From Paraphysoderma sedebokerense (taxonomy: Eukaryota > Blastocladiomycota > Physodermatomycetes > Physodermatales > Physodermataceae), in NCBI GenBank assembly GCA_025602915.1, contig JAHLJZ010000005.1, forward strand, positions 372,001 to 436,000: 64,000 bases of DNA, in the 5' to 3' direction. Shown here one piece after another: positions 47,540 to 58,900 of the stretch. Below the pieces are notes generated by a model. That model did not search any database, was not told the DNA's origin, and was given only the letters and a program-made list of their open reading frames with translations. The translations under genes and the position numbers were made by a program. The first letter of the stretch is position 1. Each line of letters starts with the position of its first letter.

Positions 47540-48324
47540 CGGTATAAAATTGTTTTAATCTTCCGAGTCCCGATGTTGAACGTGGGGACAGAGAGGGAGA
47601 GGATAAGAGGAGCACAACACGGGTCACTCGGAATATTTATCGAGGCGGGGCCGGCCAGTAGAATATGGAATTGACAGAGAGAAGGAATACATTCCAACAA
47701 TACCTTCCGCATTTTAGGACTAATTTAGGTAACTGTATATCTCTTCATAATATTATCCTTTATTTAAATTAATTAATTTAAACTGGCGAACTAGTCAGAT
47801 ATGATTGAAACAATGTTGGATCCTAAAACTGCAAAAGCCTCTTAAGTTGACATATCTATAATTTTGGGTTGCACTTTTAAAGCCGAATTCATTATCATTA
47901 TGTGGAAGAGCAGTGGATGTCGAAAACGATATAATAGAGTATGTTTATGTAAAACATCAGTGCTACGCGTTGGTTAACTTTTAGGGACGTCTTGAGGCGT
48001 TGCTTAGCCAAACTGAAGAGATGCATTCGCTTAAATCATTCCGTTGCTGACAACGGCTACTCAAGGAATCATCATCGGCTGGCCAAATTTTGAGTGTAGT
48101 CTTCATTAGGTCGTGGTTCACATTTAATGCTATTGTATACGTGAAGCGATGGTGTGGCAATTCTGTGACAAAGTTCGAAATGTAGGCACGACATATGTCA
48201 TAACAGATTTATATAAAAATGCACTTTATTTCAAGGGAATCATAGATCGAGGATAAACAATATTCATAAACAGAAACGAAAGATATATGTATTACATCAA
48301 GATGGAAAGAAAGTTATTTAAAAC
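47540..48324. other. Intergenic region between DENND6 and CPA1
   Basis: About 785 bp lie between the DENND6 start and the CPA1 stop, both on the minus strand. A perfect AT palindrome (TTAAATTAATTAATTTAA) is near 47763. I see nothing else. Confidence 0.4.
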
Positions 48325-49851
48325 TTAAACTGCAACTTCAATTCGGGTTGAGGGTTTGGGGATCGGCATGTCAATGATGGGAAGCTTGACGGTTGTCGAT
48401 CGACGGACGCCAACTTTCTTGTAGATTTGGACATCCTTCAAGAATTCGTCGAAAAGATAGTCGGTATCGAGAGGACCACCTTTAGCTTCCGGATCTATAA
48501 GTGCAGGTTAAGTTAAGAGACCGAGGAGAACAACAAAGTGGCGCAAACAGTAATACATACGAAATTGAACACTTCTCCATGGGTAAACGGAATGCTTGAT
48601 GCCTTCATTACTTCCATCATTAGCGTTAACAAAATATTTCTTCCAGCCATGCAACATAGAGTTGCTAGAATGGTTTGTATCCAAGATAGCATCTTGAAGA
48701 GCATAACCGTGGTTTTGAGACGTTATGACACATTTTCCACTAGTCAAGTCGAGACATGGTTGATTGTGTCCACGGTTACCAAACTTGAGTTTGTAACTTT
48801 GTAAGCCGATGGCCTTTCCGAGCACGAGATTCCCCATACAGATACCAAAAATGGGAAGATTCTTCGTTTGTGAAGACTGTAACAAGGTTCGAAGGTTGGA
48901 AGACAAAGTCCCCAAGACTGAGGGATCACCGGGACCGTTCGATAAAAAGATGCCATCGAACTCATGAGAGATCGGTGCAAGAGGGGTGTTCCAAGGAAGG
49001 ACATGAATTTCAGCGTTGCGACTGATCAAGGAACGAAGGATATTGAGTTTGGCACCACAGTCTAATGGACGGAGGTCAGGCAAATCAGAAAAGACAACAT
49101 TAATTCACAATAGCGGGTACTCACCAACGACTGCGATCTTGTAAGGCGAGCCTTTATTGTAGACCTGAACCGACTTTGTCGACACTTCATCGACCAAATT
49201 TCTTTCGTTAGGGTTCACCATAGGTACTTTGTTCGTGTCTGCTCCACCAGACACAATTTTTCCAAGTGTGCTACCACGGCTCGTGAGAATCTTCACAACC
49301 TCTCTAGTATCAACGCCACTAATGGCAGGGACACCATGTTCTTTGCACCATTCGCCTAAGCTCTTGACAGCGTTCCAGTGAGAAAATTTCTCAGCATAGT
49401 TTGAAACGATGATACCAGAAACATGAATATTGTTGGATTCGAAGTATTTGGGAAGTCCAAATGCATCTTTGGTTGATGCTGGGACACCATAGTTTCCGAC
49501 TAAGGGTTGGGTAAAGACGAGGATTTGACCGCGATAGGAAGGGTCGGTCATGGATTCCGGATAGCCAACGAGGGAGGTCGTGAAAACGACTTCGCCAGAA
49601 ATGGAAGCATTGGCTCCAAAGGATTTACCCTGGAAAACGTGTCCAGATTGAAGGTGAACGGACGCTGTTTCGGCATTGCTGCCACCAGCGGGAGCGGCGG
49701 CGACAGGTGGAGATGGAGGAATGGAGGGTTTAAGAGGGGTATTGGTGAGGGTGGCAAACGCAGATGAAGGGGAATTGATGATGTAGGCAAGTGGACGAGC
49801 CGAAGGCTTAGTCTTGGTGAGTGTGGTTTTGAAGACGTTTAATGCGAGCAT
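48325..49851 (-). CDS. CPA1: Carbamoyl-phosphate synthase small (glutaminase) subunit, arginine-specific
   Basis: Three exons (48325-48494, 48561-49061, 49125-49851) close in phase and give 465 residues. The start ATG at 49851 is the first on the mRNA after the upstream ORF. The N-terminus (MLALNVFKTTLTKTKPSARP) is basic and Ser/Thr-rich, so mitochondrial import is likely. Family blocks are GEVVFTTSLVGYPESMTDPS, GQILVFTQPLVGNYG, SGVDTREV, IAVVDCGAKLNILRSL, FLSNGPGDPS, GICMGNLVLGKAIG with the nucleophile Cys, NHGYAL and FHPEAKGGPLDTDYLF with the catalytic His-Glu. The subunit releases ammonia from glutamine for the large subunit (CPA2) in arginine synthesis. The separate small subunit is a fungal arrangement. 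A spliced upstream ORF of the arginine attenuator type precedes it. Confidence 0.96.
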
Positions 49852-49967
49852 GTTGATTCTTTGGTAGATGCACGGAAGGTGAAATCGAGAGAGTTCTGAC
49901 AAAGTGTTTCGGCTAGAGGTTATTCAAGAGTGTAGAGTGTTTGCGATTTGGTGTAGATAGAGTAACT

Positions 49968-50117
49968 TTAAATAGAGGATGCTTTCCAGAGTTGGTCACT
50001 GCAAGGCAAAAGACGTCAGTATTCTGAAATTGAGCCCAAAATGGAACGAGGAACAGAGACTTACCTGACGTAATCGAGTTGGACTTTTTCACAAGCGTGA
50101 GTATAGGCAGAGTACAT
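49968..50117 (-). promoter_or_regulatory. Spliced upstream ORF encoding an arginine attenuator peptide for CPA1
   Basis: On the minus strand, exon 50065-50117 (ATG at 50117) and exon 49968-49998 join by a GTAAGT...TTGCAG intron in phase. They encode 27 residues ending in TAA at 49968. The C-terminal half reads CEKVQLDYVSDQLWKASSI. Its core DYVSDQLW matches the DYxSDxxW core of the arginine attenuator peptide of Neurospora arg-2 and yeast CPA1. In those fungi the nascent peptide stalls the ribosome when arginine is high and cuts CPA1 translation. The uORF stop is 116 nt before the CPA1 ATG and no ATG lies between. Activity here is inferred from the sequence match. Confidence 0.85.
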
Positions 50118-50790
50118 TGAGTGCGCTACGGCAACAGAAGAGGGTTTAAAGGGAGGAGAGGCAACGGGGGCCGAGAGAGAACAAAAAATGAGTTTTCTCT
50201 TTTTTTTGCGAGGTGCTGGAGCGTTGCGAAGGGGTGAAGGAGGCTTTTTGAAGGATGAATCTGGCCGCAGCACGTGCCACGTGGCCCTTGATTCACTCGC
50301 GTTTGAAATCAGGCCGACGCTTATATCGCTCGGGAATGTGAGGAATCTGAGTGGATGACTCGACTCGCAGGGTGACAAGGGGGATGGATAAGGATGAAGG
50401 AGGATGAAGGATTGTTATGGAATCATCAAGATGGATCTCTCATCGATGATTACTTGAATGCCTCCATGAAACGTTCACGTAATCCACATCCATCCATGTC
50501 TTGTTATATACATAGCGCATCCATGGCGATTAAAGGTTAATTAATCTCTGTAATCCCTCGCGGCAAAAAGCTCTTCAGCAATGTTATAGCCTTCGTATTG
50601 TCGAATGATCAATAAATTCATCACACGCCATTCTGCTCAGGGATGCGGGGAGCGATCTGAATCTCTTATAATCAGTGAACTTTAATTAAGTGGCTATATA
50701 GGTGTAATGACATCAAGTACTTAATATTCATCAGAGACATTCATTCCGCCCACTACGAGCCAAATGTACACCAAATCTCGTATTCTATTA
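50118..50790. promoter_or_regulatory. CPA1 promoter side and RSP4/6 3' flank
   Basis: The stretch is about 670 bp. A pyrimidine/purine-biased tract around 50150-50260 may belong to the CPA1 5' UTR. No Gcn4-type TGACTC site was confirmed beyond a weak GATGACTCG at about 50354. Confidence 0.35.
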
Positions 50791-53006
50791 TCAATCCTGC
50801 TCCTCCCCTTCGCCATCTGATTCGTCCTTGTCCTCCGCCTTTTCTCTCATCATTTCTTCAAATTTTTTTTCCTCTTCAACAGTTGGGTCGAGTTGTTCTT
50901 TCAGATCAGGGTACTCTTGGCGCTGTGTGGGTATCACTGGGACTGCAAAACCTTGGTCACCGAGGTCTTTTAATCCATCACCGACATAAATGTTGGCAAA
51001 TTTTCCATTGTAGAATACGCTGTGTGCACCAGGCCATCTGTTGGATCTAAGATGAACTGGGCTGAATTTCGGGTTTTGAAACCTGGAGCATAATTGAACC
51101 GTCCATGCTGATTGCCCATAGTGCTCTATCACGATAATTGTTAACCTGGGCCTGCTCCAGAAGATACACTGTTCTATGAAACAAGTTGCGATATAGCGCT
51201 TACCATTATCTTCAGCAATGCTAGTCAATAGTCCCGGGCCAGATTGAGCTTCAATCGGTTGGTCACTTTCTCCGTCCTCGATAGGGTTTTGATCTCCGTT
51301 ATCCTCCTCTACCGCTTCGTCTTCGGCTTCTTCGTCTGACTTGACAGATGGATCTACCCAAGTTGTGCGCCCTTGCGGTAGAACATATGGAGCATGATGA
51401 ACCCAATTCGAAAGTTGAAGAAGCGCTTCGTTCGGTAACCCTTCAAATTCAGGATTGATAATAATGGAGGTAGGGGCTGATTCCCAAATATCAATTGTCA
51501 AAACACAGGAAGAATAAAAAGTAATTTTGTTGACTGATCCGTACCTGCTGCGTTTTCATCCCCGCCTTCCCCATCAAAAGTGTAATAACCGGCAGGACTA
51601 ACAACCGTCGAAGCACCAATGCGCGCGATTTGCGCTCGGAGATAGTGAGCTTCTGTTCCGTGGAAAGGGGGATAACTGACAACCTAAATACAAAATCTGA
51701 AGTTAAAATATACAAATACATTGGCTCCATTCACAAGAAAATTGCTTGCCTGCTTATTTAGATCCCCTGTGAAGTACTTTTTAATGTTCCGTGCTGATTC
51801 AATCATTTCTGGCGTAATATCGGGCAATCTGGTCCATGCCCCACCGGCTTATGCAAATTCTCGTCAGGTTCGTTTTTAAGATGCGTTAAATAATACTAGC
51901 TCACCATAGTTACAAACCCAGTAGACATACTTGTTAACGCCAATACCACTGTCTTCTTTTGGAACTCTCGTCTTAACTTTTGCTTTCGTCCCTGCTTTCT
52001 CGAATCCTTCAAAAGGTGCGAACATTTCCACACCGCCGGCAGTCGCGGCTTCAATTTTATCAATCTCGTCCGTGTCATCCTCGGATTCACATTCCGATTC
52101 TACAATGATATAATTGCTCTTGGTTCCAAATATCTTGCCAAACAATCTTGCGGATTTCAGCTGCTTAGTTCGAACCAATTGGGCAATATGCAGAGCCAAG
52201 ATGAATGTTTCCTCCCTACCCAGCGATACCTAATCACAGAATCTTCAGACAAGATTGCTCGATATAAAAAAAACTCATAGCAGCCCATACCCCTGCCCAT
52301 TCAAATAAATTTCCCAAGTCGACAATGTCTGGCAATTCACCTGCTGCATCTGAATCGTTTTCTTCGGCGTTTGGCTAAAGACGTGGTCGCTTTTTGTTAG
52401 CCACGAATGCACATCTGCTATTGCTAACAATACTCACTTTAAAGAGCACACCGATTTCTTTTGCCAACGGTACGGATGGTTGTGCTGGTTTTGCAATCTA
52501 TAGGAAGATTTCATTCAGGATTTTTCTGGTCGTTAAGTAACATAGCCATTATATGTTGAACAATTTACCTTGAATCCCAAGGGGGAATCGTAGCTATCTA
52601 ATCCAAATCGCTGTCGTTTAATTTCTGCTGAGATATTTTCAAATACATCTGTTTAAAACAGTTTTTAGGTTAATGTTAATAGTACTGCTTGATAATATAT
52701 CGTTCTTGATAAAGTGTATATCCATTTCGGAACAGCTATTCGAAATCCTGAATAGCTGATGTGAACCGATCTGCAAGACTTACCAACTGGATTTCCAACT
52801 CTAAGCTCTAGCAGCTTTCCGATAACATCAGTCAAGTGATCATATAGATTGGTGTTTGTCTTTGCGCTCTTCGTTAAAAGGTAGTTTCTAGCAGACTTGA
52901 ATTCTGCATCTTCGGATTTTGGTTTGTAGTTGCTAGTTTTGGGCTGATCGTTTTTTTCGGGAGAGGCTCGGGCGAGACCAGCAGGTTGAGAAGACATAGT
53001 GGCCAT
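50791..53006 (-). CDS. RSP4: Radial spoke head protein 4/6 (axonemal)
   Basis: Nine exons (50791-51107, 51204-51476, 51545-51683, 51750-51847, 51905-52229, 52291-52374, 52438-52497, 52569-52648, 52784-53006) close in phase and give 532 residues. Family blocks are [139 protein letters not shown] and an acidic C-terminus. RSP4 and RSP6 form the head of radial spokes, which pass signals between the central pair and dynein arms. This gene implies a motile 9+2 flagellum. One intron, 51684-51749, starts with GC instead of GT. The gene is head to head with the Na+/H+ exchanger, 675 bp apart. Confidence 0.94.
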
Positions 53007-53681
53007 TGTTATGCTATAAAAATGATTCAGAGATATGATGAGAGGGCAAAAATAGCTACTGATTGCCTGATTTCAAGCACCTTCCTATTTGTAGATGAGC
53101 AAGGTGTTGTCGCGGAGCTGCTCATCGACGCGAACTTGCATTGAATGCATCCCGAATCCAGAGATTTCATTGATCTTTCTTTTTCGTTACATTTACCCGA
53201 CTGCAACATATACATTTATATTAGCGATTGATATAAGAAAATTTGTGGCGAAATTATTCAGTTTTGATAAAAGTCCCCGTCATCTGAGAAGACAGAGATT
53301 AATTACATAACGAATATCCATCGATCTTTTATTCTAGCGTACACCAATTATTCCTCAATATAATGACGCATTCTTTACATTACTTGTATAATTGTATCCT
53401 TTATGTACGTAGTAGATAAGAGATAATTGGATGATATACATTTGACTTTGCGGTCTGCAGTCTGAGGCGATCGCTTCCTCGGAAGTCGGATACCACAGCA
53501 TGGACAAAGGACCATCTCCCGTCCATCGTCAATTCGTCATCCTTATCTCCCGAATCCATTTTTACACACATTTACTATTTTCGCTCAACAAAGCCTTGCT
53601 TTATACGTACCGCACATTGGTTACATCTCTGCATTGTAACAATTTTCCCTGCATTTCCTTCAAATACCCGATCGAAACAAA
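53007..53681. promoter_or_regulatory. Divergent promoter region of RSP4 and the Na+/H+ exchanger
   Basis: The stretch is about 675 bp and AT-rich, with short frames only. It should hold both promoters. Confidence 0.4.
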
Positions 53682-55737
53682 ATGAGTGGGGGAGATATAC
53701 ATACGCTTTTCACGAAAGCCTTGACAATGTTGGCTCTTATCTTGGTTGCTCTCAATACTGGTGGCTGGTTGAAGAAAAAGGAGTTCAAATATTTTGGAGA
53801 AACTACAATGAATATTTCAATAGGTTTGTACAATTCCGACAAGTAATGCGAGAGCTCGGTGACATGTTGGCTCCTTAGCTAACTTATCTCCATTACTATT
53901 TTAACCACACAACGGATGATTAATTTATTTTTTAAATTGATATTCTTTTGCGCTTATTATTCTAGGGATTTTGACGAGCATTCTGTTTAGAGTACTGTAC
54001 TATGTAATCGGTGAAGAACCGATATTGAAGGATGTCCAGCTGTCCACGAATTTTTTCTACATGGTCCTGTTACCACCCATTATATTTGAGGTTTGTATCA
54101 ATTCACTTGCATAAACATGCCGAATGTATTCTAAAGACATTTTACAGGGAGGCTATAATGTTCAGCGGATGCTCTTCTTTCAAAATTTTTCCCTGATCCT
54201 TATGCTCGCGTTCCTCGGTGGTTTATTTTCAACGGTCGTGACATCTTTGATCATGTACTTCTTATCATCATTCATTGCACCTCTGTCAATCGTCGAATCT
54301 CTCATTTTTGGGGCTCTTATCTCTTCAACGGATCCTGTTACCATTCTTGCGATGTTACCGCCAGAAACCGATAAGAAATTGTATATGATCATTTTCGGCG
54401 AGTCGGCATTAAATGACGCAGTCGCCATTATCTTGTACAGATTCTTTACAAGATTGGCGGATCCGACAATTCCTCTTACTTTCGGACAATTTATGCTCAG
54501 CGTTGTCGAAAGCATTTGGGTTTTCCTTGGCAGTTTGATTGTCGGTGTATTGACAGCTTTGCTATTCGCGAAATTAACGAAACATCAACGATTAACACAC
54601 GATGCAGAAGTCTACGAAGTAACCATGATGATGGTCTTTGCTTACTCTAGTTATCTCCTAGCTGAGGTGTTAGGGCTCACCGGAATTATCTCCGTGTTTT
54701 TCTGTGGTGTGACAATGGCACATTATGCGAAACCAAACATTACACAAACTTCTAACTTGGTTGCAAAGGTAAAATTATAGTTCCAATATTCATTTATTCC
54801 ATGAGATACTAACATCATCGTCTTTTATTTTGCTAGCATATGTTCCATATCTTTTCGGCAATGTGCGATTGCTTTATTTTTCTTTATCTTGGTATGGGTA
54901 TCTACGGATTCCCGAAGGCAAGATATCTTCCATACGTTATTCTCTCATCGCTGGTATGCTCTTGATTAGAAACCTCTCATATCTCTATCGATTACAGTAA
55001 TTGACTCAAAAATCACACCAGATTGCGATCTTGGTAGCACGAACCCACGTTTTCATCATTTGTACCTTCCACAACTGGATTTCTCACGTCAGAAACCACA
55101 TTCCATTCCGCCACCAAATTTTCATTTGGTTTAGTGGTTTACGCGGTGCCGTTGCGTTCGCGTTAGCTGTCCAATTGCTTGACAACCATTATTTATCCGA
55201 ACAAACCCGTGCCATTATATTCGGAACAGCTGTTGGTGTCATCGTGATGATGGTTTTCGGAATCAATATTATGACGCCATTCATGATTGATAGTTTGAAC
55301 CTTACGTCTGGTATTACCCCGAGTATGTCGGGTAACCCTGATCACTTGAATAAACAAGAGAGTGAAGATGAGTTGATTAATGTTAACGAAGCCACCGGAT
55401 TTTGGATGTGGGTTTATTCAATGGACAAAACGTACGGTTGTTTTACTTTCCTTAAGTTTGTGTGAACAAGCTTTTCTGACGTGGATCCGTTGTTCCTAGA
55501 TACCTCAAACCTTTCTTTTCTAATCCAAGAAGGTCACCTACATTACATGTTACGTCGACTGGAAAAATCACATCAGGACCACTCAGTCCAAACCAGCCTG
55601 AAACGATTGATTTGGCAGACTTGGTTTCCTCTGACAGAAAGGGACTTCTAGAAGACGAGAAGAACGGGAACGACGACGATGAAATAAGATCAACAGCTGC
55701 AGTTAGAACTGGAAGTGTCGAGGATATTAAACTGTAA
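53682..55737 (+). CDS. NHX1: Na+/H+ exchanger, NHX/endosomal type (CPA1 antiporter family)
   Basis: Six exons (53682-53823, 53966-54090, 54148-54768, 54837-54953, 55022-55431, 55500-55737) close in phase and give 550 residues. About twelve hydrophobic helices are visible. Key motifs are FYMVLLPPIIFEGGYN, SLIFGALISSTDPVTILAML, IIFGESALNDAVAIIL (the ND of the ion-binding helix), YSSYLLAEVLGLTGIISVFF and WFSGLRGAVAFALAV. The C-terminal about 100 residues form a hydrophilic tail. The pattern fits organelle NHX/NHE6-9 types, which acidify or alkalinise endosomes and vacuoles. Note that the transporter family name CPA1 is unrelated to the CPA1 gene at 48.3 kb. A plasma-membrane location cannot be excluded. 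Confidence 0.92.
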
Positions 55738-55962
55738 AGGTGATAACGTGAATGCACGGTACGGTATTATGATAGTCACAGGTTGTGTTAATGTTAATGA
55801 GCGCATATCTGTAAATTAAATTTGTAGTAATGACGGACGGAGTAATGAGAAGGAAGGGGTGGCATGGATATGGATTGTATCCACAAACTTATTTAATCCC
55901 ACTTTTATATTGAATTCGACTGGTAATTTATTTAAAGCCGCGGTTTGATTTTCAGCGGACAT

Positions 55963-58900
55963 TCACTTTCGATTCCTTTCAAATTTACCCAAAATCGCAA
56001 CAGCGTGCACAGCACGGCTAAAACTTTTAGTAGGGACATTCTTAAACCCGCGGCTTCCACTATCATATTTATAATACTCTTGTATATCATCCGTTGTCAA
56101 TTGATTCGGACCAAATCCGTATAGTTTTTTCACCTATAATAATTCAATAAACCTTAGTTTTCGACGTGCCCGACTGCTCTTGAACTTAATCACATACCTG
56201 CTCCATTTCGACATCAAAAGTATATAAAGCTTTAAAACTATGGTTCTTTGTATCTTTAAATAAAATCATAAAGTTTTCTGCGCCGCAATTTTCTATATCT
56301 CGCAACACTTCATCTTTTACTTTTTGATTAACAGCACCAGCAAGACACACATGAGTTAACGCGTTTCTGATAAGTTGTTTGTTGCTTTTCGTTGGATGCT
56401 GTTGGGACTTTTGAGACGGTGATTTATGTCGTGAAGCATGCGCTGATGAATTTGGTATGGAATCTGCTACACGCGACCGACAAAGGGATGATTCAGATAA
56501 TGTCCCACTTTTCCTTTTCGAACAGTTCAAATTCATACCTCTTTGGGGGTTCGACTTGGAAGTGTTGTCCAGTCCGACATCTTTCGCCTGTTCTGACCTG
56601 TTTGGCAATGGAACGCAGTTGTAATACTTTTATCTGCCGACTTGATACAGAAAGAGAAACACTCACATGCCTCTTTCCATAAGATCGCTGTCAGATCTAG
56701 AACCCAAATCTGATACCCTACTGGCAAGTTTTCGATCACTGTTCAACCGTTTGAGTATCTTACTGCGTTTCTGGGCAAGCATCTAATAATAGTCCATTTT
56801 CAACATTAAAAAATAAATCTTTCGGTTATTGAAATAGAAATAGAACAAAGGACGGATTTAGTACCTGATCTTCTATTTTCTTTCCATCAATATCCACGAA
56901 GAAGCTTAACCTTGAGCTATTACGGCTATTGCTCTTACTCGTTAAAGGTTCAATCAGCACTTCTCGGTCAGGCGATACCATTAATTTGCTATCGTTATGT
57001 AAGTTTGATGTTATGTGACCAGTCGTCCCAATTGGAGGAAGGGTCAATATCGTTGAGCCAGTTGATTTGGATGAAGTCGATCTGGAATGACTAGAATTAG
57101 AGGCAACATTGATTGACGGAAGTACCAGAACATCCGATGTCGCCACATCGCTAAAGGAGATAGTAGATGATTGAATGTTTAAATGATTTTGGTCGAACGC
57201 AGCTGACGAAGGTCTGCTTGAATGAGCAGCCAGTGTAGGAGAGTATTGGGTGGTTGAAGCAAGGGAGCCATCCCCTGTCGAACCCGTCGGCCATTCAGGA
57301 ACACCGGGGATACCTGTCATTACTCGTTTCACAGGAGAGACTACTTTTTCTTCGTCCATTTCTTCGTCAGAATCAAGGTCGCTTCTGCTGTCCTCCTGGT
57401 CAAAGTAACCGTCAATTATATCCGCTTCATCGACATCATATGTGCGCATATCGGGCTCGCAATCAGATTCGCTGTCCTCTACTTCCTCTTGCATGTTTTC
57501 AGCTGCATTCTCTCCATAATTAGGAACTGCGCAGAGTTGCATATGATTCGCACAATATCCATGCCCATCGTCCACGCGTTCATTGCATTCTTCACCCGAA
57601 TTCAATACTGGTAATTCAAGAATTCGATTAGGCCAGCCGCTTAATGTAGAATTTTGGTCGGAAACTTCGGCTGATGCGGATAACGACGCATCGGAGGAAC
57701 AGGCATCTGATGCAGAATCAATGTACTCATTGTCTGCAATTCCATGATTACTATCTATTGCCACATGATGACTTTTAACGGGTGTACAGTCAGCCATATC
57801 ATCGTATTCGAGCACACTTTGACTAATCACCGCAGCGGGCTGGTAGAAAACTGAATCCTTGGTTTCCATGTCCCCGCTTTCATCACAAGTATCGTCTACT
57901 TCGCCGTTATCACATTTACTAGGTCCGGCTTGATGAAAACTCTCAGTTGGCGAATGAACATAGGGAGTCGATTCTCTGGTGGGCTTTCGAGAAAGTCGTG
58001 GCCAGTTGATCTCCGTCTTTTGTGCTAAATTGGCGATTGACTGTAATCTTTGGGATTCCGTTTCTTCCAAACGAGCTATCGGTTTCGGACCGAATTGACC
58101 GTCAGAAACGGCTATTTTGACATCAGGTGATAAATGTTCCATATAGTCCGCCACTAAGTCAACTTCAGATGTGTCATCGTTCAAGTGAGCTGAATCAGAA
58201 AGATTAAGGTTCGTCGCTGGTTCAGGAATCTCTTGGCCTTCCGTTTCCTCGGATGAATTACCCCCCAGATGATTGTCAAAATTAGTCGAATAATCCGTAG
58301 ATTGTGTTTGTTCTATGCCATCTTGAATTGAATCAAGTTGCAACAAGTCCTTTACGCAGACCAGGTCACTCCTGTCATCCTTCTTCGCAGACACAGGCAC
58401 AATCTCGGTCACATCTGATTCCTCAACAGATTCGATTACCATGTCGTCCTGCGTAATCTGATCAATAGAAGTGACTGCCCCGACGTCCATCGCAACAGTG
58501 CTTATACGAAGGGAGTTTATACTTTCAGTATCTCCATTTACAGCCCCAATTGTGTTATCGCCAACATTTTCATCATTACGGCTGGGAAAAAAACTGACAG
58601 ACGTGTTTTCATTGCTGTCAGCATTGCGTTCGGCATTAATCGCAAATAAGTCTCCTTCGTGGGTGTTCTCGGCCGTTGAATGCACGCCATCGGAAGCGGG
58701 AATAACTTGATTACCGGATAAGCGTTCGCGCTCGTATAAATTTTGCTGAAATTCGTCAGGGCTAGTTTCGATTAAGCTGCGCTCAGTCTTAACCTGGCCA
58801 AATGAGTGATTACTTATACCCGGTTCCTGTATATTTACGTCGCTAGTGGTATTGCTATGGTCAGGATATCCTTCGCATTTATCACCTTTTGTCGAGACCA

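Noticed and set aside
49105-49902. CPA1 starting at 49902
   Set aside because: The codon at 49902 is TTG; the first ATG in frame is 49851, and no other ATG lies after the upstream ORF.
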